Source: Bromus sterilis
Taxonomy: Eukaryota > Streptophyta > Magnoliopsida > Poales > Poaceae
Assembly: GCA_950022295.1 (NCBI GenBank)
Contig: OX465595.1
Coordinates: forward strand, 432,258,270-432,322,269
DNA length: 64,000 nucleotides
Reading direction: 5' to 3'
Position numbers and translations under genes: made by a program. A model generated the notes under the pieces. That model made no database searches, was not told the origin of the DNA, and was given only the letters and a program-made list of their open reading frames with translations. Below, piece by piece: positions 1 to 13,140 of the stretch (within the stretch, counting starts at the first letter, position 1; each line of letters begins with the position of its first letter).

Positions 1-859
1 ACGGTCTCGGAAGGTCCTGGAAGTGCTCCAGAAGTGTCCGGAATGTCCCGAAACGGTCCCGCTATGTCCCGGAAGGTCTTGAAAGCTTCTAGAAGTTCAT
101 GGAAGGTTCCGGAAGGTTCCGGGAAGTACCACCCACTCCCCTGCGCCCCTGGCCTTGGGGGGCAAGCCACCTAGGCTGCCATGGCCGGCCAAGGGGTGGG
201 GACGCACCAAGGGGAAGGAATCCCCCTCCAGGTGGGAATACCAAAACCCAAATATGGCAGGTTTCCGGTGGGAAGGTATGGGAAGATTTGGGAGGTTTGG
301 GAGTCCAAGTTGGACTCCCCACCCCCCTTATTGCGCCCCAAGGGCCTCTTGGCCACCTATATAATGTGGGGGAGGGGTGGGGGGCGCAAGACAACTTGTC
401 CCCAAGGCCTATGCGCCACCCTCCCTCCTCTAAACCCCGTTGCTCCACTTTTAGACCCCGGTTTAGACGTTGTTCTAGATCGGAATCCGTTAGGGTTTTC
501 TCCCTCTAGTTTTCTCGGTGGCGTTCATCTCTGGACGGCGGAGCGCTGCTGGATTGCTGCTACGGGATGTGTGGATACTAATGGAGGGGTCGTACCTTCG
601 ACCCTTCTTCGAGGAGCTTGTTCATGGGACTTGTCCGTGGGACTAGATCGCAGGACTTGTTCGTGGGATTGATCGAGGGACTGTTCATGGGAGAACTTGC
701 GAGATCTACTTCCACTACGTCCACGAGCTTCACCAACTCTACTTCCGCTACATCGGTTGGTGAGCCATGACCTAAAACCTTGTATGCAATCTTCTTGGAT
801 GATCTTGGGTTCTTGATTCGTAGGCCGAAATTTTTTGTTTTCTACCACGTTTCCCAACA
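1..859 (+). mobile_element. Copia element A, 5' LTR (right part only)
   Basis: This segment matches 7187-8045 almost base for base at a constant offset of 7186, and both copies end in CCCAACA. It is the right-hand part of the 5' LTR; the first roughly 1.28 kb lie left of the window. The LTR ends at 859 and is followed by a primer site, which fixes the orientation as plus. Long open frames here on both strands recur in the 3' LTR and are not genes. Confidence 0.93.
358..364 (+). promoter_or_regulatory. TATA box of Copia element A 5' LTR
   Basis: TATATAA lies in a GC-rich context inside the LTR and recurs at the equivalent place in the 3' LTR (7544-7550). In LTR retrotransposons this is the expected position of the promoter that starts genomic RNA. 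No experimental start site is known here. Confidence 0.6.
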
Positions 860-860
860 G

Positions 861-872
861 TGGTATCAGAGC
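861..872 (+). other. Primer binding site, initiator tRNA-Met
   Basis: TGGTATCAGAGC begins one base after the LTR end and is complementary to the 3' end of plant initiator tRNA-Met, the usual minus-strand primer of Copia elements. It confirms the LTR boundary at 859 and the plus orientation. Confidence 0.92.
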
Positions 873-3800
873 GATCCTTGATTAGATGCATGTTTAGGTC
901 TAGATCATATGTGTGATATGAGGCATTGATTTTCTTGTTGCTTCCCTGTCATGTGATTTTTTCTATGCTTGATGGCAAGTTGAGGTTTTGCTACAAGGAT
1001 TGAGTTTTCCATCGATCCCTCTATGCTACTTTCAGTATGCTGGTTGCCTTGATCATGGTCTACATCAAACTCCTTGGATCTCATCTTAATCTCGCAATAG
1101 AAGATTTAACATGGAGGGGCTTGTGGATTTTATGAACTCAAATCCACACGGGGGTCACGCGTTTAACGAAGTTTGGCTTGTGGCATTAGTTGTTGCACGC
1201 ACCCCGTATGTTAAACTAGCAACAAAAGAAGTATCGTGTTTTGTTTTTCTAGGGTTTCTCGTTTGCCTTGTAAACCTTCTTAACAACCACGATAAAAGTT
1301 GCAACAACCCGTGTAGATGGCGATCTAACTTGTTTTTGCAGAGTATGCATGTGATGTGGTATAGCCTTCAAGATTTGCAATGTGTTTGTATGAGATGCTA
1401 TATGTTATGTAATATTTATACGCGACCTGCGTGTCGTGGTACGGCATGATGACTGGAGTCATATGATTGTCACTTAATTATGGCCTGCGTGCCAGAACTG
1501 TTTATTAGCTCGAGGCAAAGCAATAGATAGATGGAAGGTGATGATCTACGATGCGGAGGTGGACCCCGACGCACATGCCGGAAGCCGTGGTGATGTTCCC
1601 GGCGCCAAGGACAAAGTTGGTGGACACGGTGACTTCAACCACGACGACGTGAAGACAATGAAGACTTCACGAAGCAAAGGGCTATACTATATCACATAAA
1701 TTTATGAACTGCCTGTGATGTTTATCCCTTTGTTGCACCCTAGTTTGATGCGCGGTAGTCGTATTTTATTAGGGTGATCTCTCGCAAAACAATATCAAGT
1801 TGATAGTGTTCTTCCAACTGTAGCACCGTCTATACTATGTTTCACATCGGAGCAGGTCATGTCACATGGGTGCACACGTGTGTGACGCATAAAAGGCGGG
1901 TGTGTTAAAAGAACACACAGCGCATTACACTTGGTTGTCTTGACGGTTTGGATAAAAGTTTGCTACCGGAACACGCCCATCGAAAGATGAACAAGAATCA
2001 CCTTTGGCGTGATTGGCAAGTTGGCCTATCGGTCCAGTCTAAGTCATCAGTGATGTCACATCAATGGCGGACGATTGGGTTGGATCTTGAATCACTCCAG
2101 CATCAATTACGAGAGATATTGATCTGAGTGGGAGCGCACTTAGTAATTAAATTGATTAATCACAAGTGCAACTTAATTATGAACAAAGTCTTAGTATTTG
2201 CATTATCGTTGTAGAATAATGGCTCGCGTTACCACCTTCCCAATTGATTTTGATTAACTGTATTATCTGGTAAAAACTTTACGATTGGTACCGTATTGTG
2301 TGGACTATCCTCAATAGTGTCGAGAAGGAGCTTGTCCTATCGCAAATTTTTGATGCTCTCCAGCTAATGCTATGGATGATGTGACTTACGTCCATAATCC
2401 AAAAGGCTAGAATTCCACCACAACTAAGTGTATTGTCGTAATCGCCATGAAACCCGAACTTCGAAACGTTTGGGATAGTTATGTTATATTCATGGAACTG
2501 GAAAATTGTTTTCAGTGATAAGACAATTGATGTAGGATATAAGATATCTAGTACAATGTATGATTGTAAGCATTAGTGAAAATGTTCATTGTGCTCTAAA
2601 CAAAACTGATAAGTGTGGGATCCAGAAGAATAATGATCATATGATGATGAGGATTAAGGGAAAGGAAGTTCCATAGGGTGTTAGTAAGACTTACACGCCG
2701 GAAAGTCCATGGTCTGCGCCACCCTTGATCATGTGTGATCTTCTGTGAGTAGGAGTGACATTGGAAATAGAACTATGATACGTATAAAGGCAAAACGAAA
2801 GAAGACTGGAATATCCAGCTCAGAAATGAAAGTCATACGGAGTTATAGATGAATTCATTGCTGGTCAAGAGATGTAATTCTTGGGAATCATGATTAAGCA
2901 GTTAATTGTGGATTCTGTATATTATGATTAAACTATTGATCATCGGAATATCACATCGATTTCATATTGTTGCAACTCGATGCAAGAAATACCATGGCCT
3001 TTATGACTAGCTAATGATGAGTTTTGACACGCTCGGGAATACGGTAAAAGGTTTACTATACCGTGTGTTGACTCTATGATTATCTTCATAATTCATTTTA
3101 GAGATGAGTAAATTGTTACTACACTTTAGCCTTGTTGCAAAACATCATTTTGAATCATGTTTGTTGCAAGAGAGTTGTTCAAAGCTATGAATAACGTAAA
3201 GGCCATACTTCCATTATGAATAGATTGTATGTTATGAATCTTGATAATAATACTAAACATCCATAACACTGACGCTAAATGTCGCAAGACTGACAGAAAT
3301 ACCACATAGATGTGGCACTGCCGTTTATCACAAGTGACATAACATGCATGAAGAATTTCCATAAGTGATGGACTTTCGAGTCATATGATTATGAATCACT
3401 TGACGCTTGCGATCTTTGTCTCGAAGTAATGTGACTAAAACACCGTTGATAGGCCATACATGAACGGGCAACTAAACCATTGGTAATCATACATGATGAT
3501 GTGTGTAGTCCAATAAGTGTAGTTGTGTGCAGTGGATTCCCTATCTTCACTCATGAATTGAAGTACATATGTGGATATATGTTCAATAGAGACATACGTC
3601 TGAAATCTTTGAAATGTTCAAGGAATTTTAGAGTGAAATAGAAATTCATTGTAATGAGAAAATAAAGCTTCTGCAAATTAGATTGTAGAAAGTAATATTT
3701 GAGTTACAAGTTTAGCGAAAGTATGATGAGTTGTGAAGAAGTGTCATAACTTGCGTCTCCTGGAACACCACTATGAGTAAAGTGTTCGAGAGATGTAATT

Positions 3801-5908
3801 AAGCCATGTATGACACGGTAAGATCAAATATGACGTTTATCAATTTGCCATTACACTTATTAAAGTTATGCGTTAGAGACTACGGCTTTTACACTGAAAA
3901 GAACACCATCAAATCTGTTGAAATGACACCATATTAGATGTGGAATGGAAGTGTTAAAACCATATTGTCTTTTCTTAAAATTTGGGTATATGAGACATGT
4001 GTTTGACATACTCAAAACCCCAAATCAGATAAGTGCTACTTTGTTAAGGTTATGCCAAAAGTTTTGGTATTCCTCTATCACTACACAAAAGCAAAACTGT
4101 TTGCTATTAAGAACAATGTGTTTTGAAGAAAAATAGTTTCTTACAAAAGAGTGAGTGGGAGGACAGTGCAACTTATCAAAGATTGTTGAATCTTCAGAGG
4201 AGTGCGCAGCTGAACCACACAGGTTAGACAAAAATCGTACAAACATTCATGATATGTAAAACGAGATATTGTTGTTCGACAATGATAAACCTGTGATATA
4301 CAAAGAAGCGTTGATGGGCCCTGACTCCGGGATTTGGCTAAATGCCAAATAATCCGAGATAGTATCCATCGAAGTAAGTCAAGTTTTGAACTTGGTAGAC
4401 CCTCGGAAAGACTAAAAGTCTGAAGAATATATATATGGATCTATAATTGATTCGGATGAAATTGTTTTATCCATAAAGCTCAACTCGTTGGAAAATTGTT
4501 TTCTAGCAAGTTCAAAGGTTGACTACGGCGAAATAGTGTCGACCGTAGAAATGCTTTAGTCAGTTCGGGTTATACTAGCAATTACTACATATCTCATTTA
4601 TAGGATATGGTAGAATGAACGTCAAAACAAAGTTCCTACATGGAAATATAACAAAGGACGTATACGTGATACGACCGGAATGTTTTGTCGATTCAAAGGA
4701 TGCTAAAATGAGATGCAAGCCTTGGATATCCAGTGATGGACTGAAGCTAGCATAATGGAGTTGGAATTTTCGTTGTGATGAAATTGCCAAAAGAGTTTGG
4801 TGTCATCAGGAATAACGAAGATACTTGAATATTCAAGAAAGTAAGTGGGAGTTGGATGATATTTCTAAAACCTTATGTAGATGACATATTGTTGATTAGA
4901 AATGATGTAAATTTCTTGACACGATTAAGGACTTCGTTGGAAATAGTTTTCAGTTGAAGAACTTGGGCTGATATAGCATTAGTATTGAGCACAGTGATCT
5001 ATGAAGATAGCAAGTGCCTGATCATGCTAAAGCCAACACTACATATTGACATGATACTAAAGTAGTTTACTATGAAATGCCAAGAAACATGTTCTTGCCG
5101 AAGTCGTGGTGAAAAGTTGTTTGCAGAAATCAGTGTTGATGAACACAGATAAGCAAAAACACGTGAATTGAATTCCACTCACCTGTGTGTTTGGATTAAT
5201 CATGTACACCATAATATGTAAAACGACCAGATATGTCCAACGCTCCAAAAGGTTGTGAGCAAGATACCAAAGTGATCAATATGTTGATCATTGGACAAAC
5301 AGTGAAAAGTTAAACTTATGATAGATAAGATATGTTTCTCGGAAAATGGAGATAATGAAGAGCTCGTTGTAACAAGTTACACCAGCTGAATTTTGATGTA
5401 AACAGTTACACCAATTCAGTCTTCATACTTACTCCGATCGATTTTCGATTTTAATTGGGATTATGTGTTTCACACGTAGGGGTGGCACAATATGGAGGAA
5501 CTATGTCAAGTTCGATACTGTGGCGAATTCTATAACAGAGGCTAAGTATATTGTTGCTTAAAGAAGTAACAAGGAGGGTATTTTGAATCATAAATTCATT
5601 TATGAACATGGTATGGTTTCCTAGATGCTTGAAGCTCATGGAACATTGACGAATGATTTCATGACTTATTCTGAAGGAACCAAGGTCCTGCCAAATGATT
5701 CAAACATATACAAAGCTAAACTGATAAAATTAGTGAATTTTATGATAGCGTGAAAACGCGAAGATATGCAAGATACAAACGGGCCTGAAACGTCAGATCC
5801 GTAGATGAAGTCTATACCACAAATGAAGCATGTATTACACCGGTATGCCATAAGGTGTAAAGTGCTCAAGCACTGATAATATTATTGACTCTAGTGGAAG
5901 TGGGAGAC
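873..5908 (+). pseudogene. Degenerate Copia gag-pol internal region of element A
   Basis: No long reading frame survives, but reverse-transcriptase remnants can be read on the plus strand. Around 4615-4690 the translation resembles the Copia RT segment with FLHGN and a downstream VYVIRPE-like stretch. At 4871-4894 it reads L-Y-V-D-D-I-L-L-I, the YVDD catalytic motif of Copia RT. Frameshifts and stops separate these islands. The ancestor therefore carried pol, unlike elements B and C. The gag, protease and integrase parts were not recognised with confidence. Because the 5' and 3' LTRs are very similar while coding is destroyed, the element may already have been defective when it last transposed. 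Confidence 0.8.
5891..5908 (+). other. Polypurine tract of element A
   Basis: The purine-rich stretch AAGTGGGAGAC sits directly before the TG of the 3' LTR, where plus-strand DNA synthesis is primed. Elements B and C have nearly the same tract. Confidence 0.8.
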
Positions 5909-8045
5909 TGTTGGAAATATGCCCTAGAGGCAATAATAAAATGTTATTATATATATTTCCACGTTCGTAATTAATGTTTATATTTCTGTGCTATAATTGC
6001 AATGACCCTGACTATGAGATTCAGAAGAAAACTCACTTGCATGTGTGGAAATGTAAACACCAAGAGTTCCTGGTTTAGCCTCTAAGACCAGGTCATGTGC
6101 TAACTGATGATTACGTTTTCTTAATCATGGACATTGTTCTTGTAACAAGGATGTCAGTAGCAATGGGAACATATTGTTAGCAGAACAATGATGTTGAACC
6201 GACCCCAGTATTGAATGATATACTTAGAGATCACATCGTAACTACGTTATAAGTCATATCATGAAATGTTATCATATACGTAATTCCTTAGACCATGAGA
6301 GTATCGAGTTGCTTCACACAGGAAGACATGCTTTGGTTCTTAGATGAATCCTCCCGTAAATGGGAAGTAGTAAAATAAGTTCTGGGTATGTCAGATGGTG
6401 TGGCTAGTGACTGTGATAGTTCAAGAATGGGATTTGCTCCTTCACGATGAAGAAGATATTCACTTCGGGCCCACTCGGTATGACGGTATCCATTATAGTC
6501 TGGCCAGACGCATTGTGATTTAATCACGGGGATACCGGAATACAATAACGAGAAAATGGACAAACGAGCAAAGAGGATAACGAGTGGCTTGTGTTCAAGA
6601 AGTTGTTACACATGGGTGCCAAACATCTCTCCTCTAACTTTGTCATATATCACGAAGCAAAGGGAATGGTACATGAATAAACATAATGGTTCACTCGAAG
6701 TTTCTTCGTGTATGTGCGGGAGTCAACATGGGTGTCCATGGCTCCGCTGTTGATTATTGGCTATTGACGAAAGGCTGTTGACCTATGTCCGGAAGATGTT
6801 CTGAGTCATGTCCGCATTATACCGAACCTATTGGGTCACACACTTAACGAGCAGTAGTCTGTTAGAATACTAGTATGGTAGAAGGTTTAGTGGAAGCAAA
6901 GCAGAATAGTTCATACGGGTACCGGAAGTAGTTCCGGAGATTTATGGAATTGTTCATAAGGGCACCAGAAGTAGTTCTGGGTATTTAAGGTTATGTCCGG
7001 ATCACTCTGGAGTAGTCCCAGGTGGTTCCGGAACATATGAGAATGGTACTGGGGAAGTCCTGGATCAACCGGAATAGTTTCCGGATAATCGCTGGGCGTC
7101 CCGACAACCTTCGCGGTCATCGGGTGGCTTAAACTGTAACTCGGATGGTCTTGGAAACTATCCGGATGGCTCCGGAACATCCGAGAACGGTCTCGGAAGG
7201 TCCTGGAAGTGCTCCAGAAGTGTCCGGAATGTCCCGAAACGGTCCCGGTATGTCCCGGAAGGTCTTGAAAGCTTCTAGAAGCTCATGGAAGGTTCCGGAA
7301 GGTTACGGGCAGTACCACCCACTCCCCTGCGCCCCTGGCCTTGGGGGGCAAGCCACCTAGGCTGCCCTGGCCGGCCAAGGGGTGGGGACGCACCAAGGGG
7401 AAGGAATCCCCCTCCAGGTGGGAATACCAAAACCCAAATATGGCAGGTTTCCGGTGGGAAGGTATGGGAAGATTTGGGAGGTTTGGGAGTCCAAGTTGGA
7501 CTCCCCACCCCCCTTATTGCGCCCCAAGGGCCTCTTGGCCACCTATATAATGTGGGGGAGGGGTGGGGGGCGCAAGACAACTTGTCCCCAAGGCCTATGC
7601 GCCACCCTCCCTCCTCTAAACCCCGTTGCTCCACTTTTAGACCCCGGTTTAGACGCTGTTCTAGATCGGAATCCGTTAGGGTTTTCTCCCTCTAGTTTTC
7701 TCGGTGGCGTTCATCTCTGGACGGCGGAGCGCTGCTGGATTGCTGCTACGGGATGTGTGGATACTAATGGAGGGGTCGTACCTTCGACCCTTCTTCGAGG
7801 AGCTTGTTCATGGGACTTGTCCGTGGGACTAGATCGCGGGACTTGTTCGTGGGATTGATCGAGGGACTATTCGTGGGAGAACTTGCGAGATCTACTTCCA
7901 CTACGTCCACGAGCTTCACCAACTCTACTTCCGCTACATCGGTTGGTGAGCCATGACCTAAAACCTTGTATGCAATCTTCTTGGATGATCTTGGGTTCTT
8001 GATTCGTAGGCCGAAATTTTTTGTTTTCTACTACGTTTCCCAACA
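5909..8045 (+). mobile_element. Copia element A, 3' LTR (2137 bp)
   Basis: It starts TGTTGGAAATATGCCC, a start typical of large Triticeae Copia LTRs of the BARE/Angela/WIS type, and ends CCCAACA. The right 859 bp match the 5' LTR fragment at the window start. A TATA box lies at 7544-7550. The next bases (GTATT, 8046-8050) fall inside a Gypsy LTR that other copies show uninterrupted, so the element inserted into that LTR; GTATT is the expected 5-bp target duplication. The exact family name needs a repeat-library match. Confidence 0.92.
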
Positions 8046-9112
8046 GTATTAAGTTGCGAGCCCCACCCAAAGTGTAAACCCAAAGCAACAGACAACTGCA
8101 TTAAAAAGAACTCTGCGTAAAGTAAACAATCCTTGTAACCGCGGTTACAAGCACCGTTGTTTTCCCCCTTGTGGCAACAGCACATCCCCTAGACTCATGT
8201 TTCTGTCACTCAAGCGTGTCATCGGGGGGCATGAACCCACAATCTAGCACAACGCTCCCTCTTGGAGTCACTACCTACTACTTGGCCAAAGCAATAAACA
8301 ACAACGGGGAACATGCAAGAATTACTTAGGAACAAAAATATAAGAGATAAAAACCAAATATATTACTCTATCACAATCTGAACATAATCTCATAATCCAT
8401 CAGATCCTATCAAACTCAACATAGCAATAGCAGAAATATTACAAAGGTGCCTCGATCATGTTGGGCAGCTCACGAGGTCTAAACAATGAAGATCAAAGAG
8501 GGGAGGAGAACATCACATAGCTACTGATAACGGACCCATGGTCCAAGGAAAACTACTCACGAGACATCCGGGGAGCATCCATGGTGGATAGGAGACTCCC
8601 GGAGGTCAATCCTCCCTCCGGAAGGGTGCCGGAAAGAGGTCTTCTGGTGCTCCCGATCGTCGGAAGCGCGGCAGCGGCGGAACAGAGGCGAGTTCTCGGA
8701 ATTGGGTTCTCTTTTTGGGGTTTTCACGTGATGAGGGATAAATAGGCGAAAGGGGGCAGCCAGAGGTGGGCCAGGGGCCCCAGGCGCCCCTTGGCGCGAC
8801 CAGGGGTGGGGCCGCGCCGGGTGGCCGCCTGGGCCCCCCTGGCTCCCCTCTGGCCCCTCCCGGGCTCTTCTCGAAGCTTCCGTCACGCTGATTTTTTATC
8901 TGAATTTTCCCGAATTTTTCTGACACTTTTTGTATGGGGGAAAACTGAAATAGAAAAACAGCAGAAAACAGGAACTGGCACTGGGGTGCACTGAGTTAAT
9001 AGGTTAGTCCAAATATGATCAAAAGTGTATGAAAGTGTATCTAGATCATAGCAATATCACACAAAAGATGCATGGAGCAAGCAGAAATTATAGATACGTT
9101 TTGGACGTATCA
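8046..9112 (-). mobile_element. Gypsy LTR, 5' part, cut by Copia element A
   Basis: On the minus strand this begins TGATACGTCCAAAACG at 9112 and runs through the first about 1.07 kb of a 1.65-kb Gypsy LTR, aligning by eye to 11475 onward and 14962 onward. It stops at 8046 where Copia element A inserted; the remaining 3' part should lie left of the window. The body includes the GC-rich segment and the oppositely transcribed ORFs common to all copies, which are not genes. Confidence 0.88.
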
Positions 9113-10532
9113 GGAAGCTTCCGGAATAACCAAGATATGGCAGGAGGGCAACCACCGGGGGCCCGGGAGGGTCCCAGGCGCGGCCCCACCCTAGGCCGCG
9201 CCAGGAGGCCTCCTGGCTTCCTGGTGGCCCCCTCGGTGCCCCCCTTCGCCTATATTTACCCCCCCCCCCCCCCCCCGTGACGGAAACCCCTAATATCGCT
9301 ATGATATTCACGTTCTCCTCTCTGTTCCGCCGTCACCGCCGTTTCAAGATCGGGGCTGCCAGGACAAGCTGCCCCGGCGCCCTGCCGGAAGGAGGAATCT
9401 CTTCTGGGAGACCATCCATCGCCATGGACGCCTCCTGGATGTGCCGTGACTAGTCCCCCTTGGACCATGGGTCCGTGACCAGTAGCTATGTGACGTAATC
9501 CTCCCCTCTTTGTGCTTCCACTTTCGAGACCACATGATCGAGGCACTTTTGTAGTTTTCTATGTTGCTACGCTAAGTTTGCTGGGATCTGATGGATTATG
9601 AGATTATGTTCAGATTGTGATGAGTAATATATTTGGTTCTCTTTTATATTTGTGTTTTTTAGTAAATTCTTACATGTTCTCCGTTGCCGTCTTTTACTTT
9701 GGCCAAGTGATTTATTGCAACTCCAAGAGGGAGCGTTATGCTTGATTGTGGGTTCAGCCCCTTGATGTCTAGCTTGAGTGACAGAAACATGAGACTAGGG
9801 GATGTGATGTTGCCACCAGGGATAAAACAACGGTGCTTGTACTTGCGGGTGCAAGGATTTTTTACTTTACGCATGGTTCTTTTAATGCAGTTGTCTCTTG
9901 CTTTGAGTTTACACTTTGGGTGGGATTCGCAACTTAATACCAGCGAGATGTTCTGGATAGATATCTCAAGGTGGATGATTCGTAGTAGATGCAGATGGAT
10001 TTCGGTCTACTTACCTTGGCGTACTGCCCATTGCTTTTGAGCCTCTTCCTTTCTTTTGTAGAATAGTTAGCATTGAAGTGCATTTATAATCCTGTCAATT
10101 GCCCAGCTGTGATTTGTTTACCTCGCTAGCACTTTTATCGTATTTTGGGAGAGAGACATCACTAGTGAACATCACGGGACCCCGGTCCATATTCACATCA
10201 TTGTTTACACTTTCAATTTACTTTCAGTTCTTAGTTTCAGTTGCCACTATTATTATCTCTTGCGTTGATCCTTTGTAAACAGCAAGGCCGGAGGAATTGA
10301 CAACTCCTCTGTACTCGTTGGGAGCAAAGTTATTTGTTGTGTGTGCAGGTCCAGGCGAAGTTAGCAACCTCGGCGCCACTGTTCACTTTACCACCTTCTT
10401 GTATCTCTGCGAGTCCTACGCGAGACAAACCCTATCCTCTACATAGGGGAAATTCTGCTGCTACGCTACATCACACCTTCCACTTGGGGTAACCAACGAG
10501 GAGCGAGAGAAGTATCTTCCATGCTAGCATCA
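9113..10532 (+). mobile_element. Gypsy LTR lacking its first ~230 bp
   Basis: From GGAAGCTTCCGG onward it aligns with 11708-13130 and ends TAGCATCA at 10532, followed nine bases later by a tRNA-Asp primer site. The first about 230 bp are missing and are replaced by the start of an inverted LTR of the same family. A run of about 17 C lies near 9261. It is closest to the LTR piece at 27505-28512. Confidence 0.87.
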
Positions 10533-10541
10533 AGCAATTTC

Positions 10542-10557
10542 TGGCGCCGTTGCCGGA
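10542..10557 (+). other. Primer binding site, tRNA-Asp
   Basis: TGGCGCCGTTGCCGG is complementary to the 3' end of plant tRNA-Asp. It marks the start of the internal region after the LTR end at 10532, with an offset of nine bases that is shared by the copy at 13141. Confidence 0.85.
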
Positions 10558-10685
10558 GACTCCAGCCTACAAGATAGGGGAGTTGCACACTATCTTTTAT
10601 CTTTGCTTTTTAGTCTTGCTAGTTTACCTTTCATTTTTTGCTTTTGCGTCCCTTATCAAAAATACCAAAAATACCTACTACTACT

Positions 10686-11474
10686 ATGGGTTACAATGAA
10701 AACACTAAGTTGTGTGACTTCACTAGTCACAACAACAGTGACTTTATATGTACTCCTATTTCTCCACCTGCCACTTCAGCACCTTCTTTTGAAATTAAAC
10801 CTGCTTTGCTTAATCTTGTTATGAAAGATCAATTCTTAGGTGCTGGAGAGGATGCTGCCTTGCACTTAAATAATTTTGTTGAGCTTTGTGATATGCAAAA
10901 GTACAAGTAAGTAGATGGAGCCATCGTCAAACCGAAGCTTTTTTCCTTTCTCCTTGAGAGGAAGAGCCAAGGAGTGGCTGCAATCCTTACCTAAGAATAG
11001 TATCGATTCTTGGGACAAGTGTAAGGATGCTTTTATTGGGAAGTACTATCCCCCTGCTAGAATTATCCAGTTGAGAAGTAACATTATGAATTTTAGGCAA
11101 TTGGATAATGAACACGTTGCCCAAGCTTGGGAACGAATGAAACCTCTTGTTAAGAACTGCCCTACACATGGTTTGACTACTTGGATGGTTATCCAGACTT
11201 TTTATGTAGGCTTAAACTTTACCTCGTGGAATCTTCTAGACTCGGCCGCGGGAGGAACTTTTATGTCAACCACACTTGGTGTTGCCACGAAGCTACTTGA
11301 TGAGATGATGCTGAACTACTCTCAATGGCACACCGAACGATCTCCAACTGGTAAGAAGGTAAATTTTGTCTAGGAGATCTCCTCTCTTAATGAAAAGGTT
11401 GACTTAATCATGTCTCTACTTACCAAGCAAGCTCCTATTGATCCTCAGGATGTTCCTTTAAATTCCTTGGTTGC
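10686..11474 (+). pseudogene. Gypsy gag pseudogene, cut by the next LTR
   Basis: From ATG at 10686 the translation (MGYNENTKLCDF...) parallels the intact gag at 13294. An in-frame stop at about 10908 and a frame change split it, and the second part (10915-11373) carries the retrotransposon gag domain including WLQSLPKNS and GKYYPPA. A further stop occurs near 11371. Recognisable gag ends at PLNSLVA, exactly where the next LTR begins with TGATACG at 11475. The family normally continues into protease and pol, so everything downstream is missing from this unit. Confidence 0.85.
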
Positions 11475-13130
11475 TGATACGTCCAAAACGTATCTATAAT
11501 TTCTGCTTGCTCCATGCCTCTTTTGTGTGATATTGCTATGATATTGATGAACTTCCATACACTTTTGATCATATTTGGACTAACCTATTAACTCAGTGCA
11601 CTCCAGTGCCAGTTCCTGTTTTCTGCTGTTTTTCTATTTCAGGTTTCCCCCATATTAAAAGTGCTCCAAAAATTCGGGAAAAAACCAATAAAAAATAAGC
11701 GACCGGGAAGCTTCCGGAATCACCGAGGGGGGCCAGAGGGGACCCACCAGGGCCCCAGACGCCCTCCCGGCGCGCCCCAGGGTGGGGCCGCGCCATGGGG
11801 CCGCCTGGACCCCTGGTGCCCCCCTGGCTGCCCCCCCCTTCACCTATTTATTCCCTGTGACGCAAAAACCCCAAGACGGGAACCCTTATTCGCAATCTCC
11901 CCTCTGTTCCGCTGCCGCTGCGCTTCCAAGATCGGGAGCACCAGAAGACCTCTTCCCGGCACCCTGCCGGAGGGAGGAATCACCCTCGGGAGCTTCTCCA
12001 CCACCATGGATGCTTCCCGGATGAACCGTGAGTAGTCCACCTTGGACCATGGTTCTATGATCAGTAGCTATGTGATGTTCTCCTCCCCTCTTTGTTCTTC
12101 ATGGATTAGACCTCGTGAGCTGCCCTACATGATCGAGGCACTTATGTAATATTTTTGTTGTTGCTATGCTGAGTTTGCTGGGATCCGATGGATTATGAGA
12201 TTATGTTCAGATTGTGTTTGAGTAATATATTTGATTCTCTTCTTTTATATTTATGTTCTTCAGTAATTCTTGCATTTTCTCCGTTGATGTTTATTGCTTT
12301 GGCCAAGTAGTAGGTAGTGACTCCAAGAGGGAGCGTTATGCATGATTGTGGGTTCATGCCCCCCGATGACTAGCTTGAGTGACAGAAACATGAGTCTAGG
12401 GGATGTGTTGTTGCCACAAGGGGGAAAACAACGATGCTTGTACTTGCGGGTGCAAGGATTGTTTACTTTACGCAAAGTTCTTTAATGCGGTTGTCTGTTG
12501 CTTTGAGTTTACACTTTGGGTGGGATTCGCAACTTAATACCAGTGAGATGTTCTGGATAGATATCTCAAGGTGGATGATTAGTAGGTATATGCAGATGGA
12601 TTTCGGTCTACTTGTCTTGGCGTACCGCCCATGCTTTTGAGCCTCTGCCTTTCTTCATAGCATAATTAGCATTGGTTTGCGCACATAATCATGTCAATTG
12701 CCCAACTGTGATTTGTTTACCTCGCATGGGTATTTTATCGTCTTTTGGGAGAGAGACGTCACTAGTGAACATCATAGGACCTCGGTCCATATTTCCAATA
12801 CTGTTTACACCCTCTATCAATTTACTGCTTTATTATTTTTCCGTTGTTATCACTATCATTATTATCCCGTGCGTTTTATCCTTTGTAAACAACAAGGCCG
12901 GAGGGATTGACAACCCCTTTGTACTCGTTGGGAGCAAGGCTATCTGGTGTGTGTGCAGGTCCAGGACAATCACTAATCTCTGGCGCCGTTGTCACCTTCT
13001 TGTCGTTATCGGAGTCCTACTGGAGGCAAACCTTGGTATCTTCATCGAGGGAAATTCGATGCTACGCTACATCTCAACCTTCCACTTTGGGTAACCAACA
13101 AGGGGCAAGAAGTAAACTCTCGTGACATCA
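11475..13130 (+). mobile_element. Gypsy LTR, full length (1656 bp)
   Basis: It runs from TGATACGTCC to GACATCA and is followed by a tRNA-Asp primer site at 13141. It is the best reference copy of this LTR in the window. It differs from the downstream LTR at 14962 at many positions, so the two do not look like the paired LTRs of one recent insertion. The start TGATACGTCC and the tRNA-Asp primer fit Triticeae Gypsy families; the exact family was not determined. Confidence 0.9.
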
Positions 13131-13140
13131 AAGAAATTTC

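Noticed and set aside
89..672. Overlapping open frames up to 163 codons on both strands
   Set aside because: They lie in the GC-rich part of the Copia A LTR and recur identically at 7275-7858 in the other LTR, with no domain.
9259..9277. Run of about 17 C as a possible special structure
   Set aside because: A homopolymer within a GC-rich LTR segment, likely slippage; length may not even be exact.
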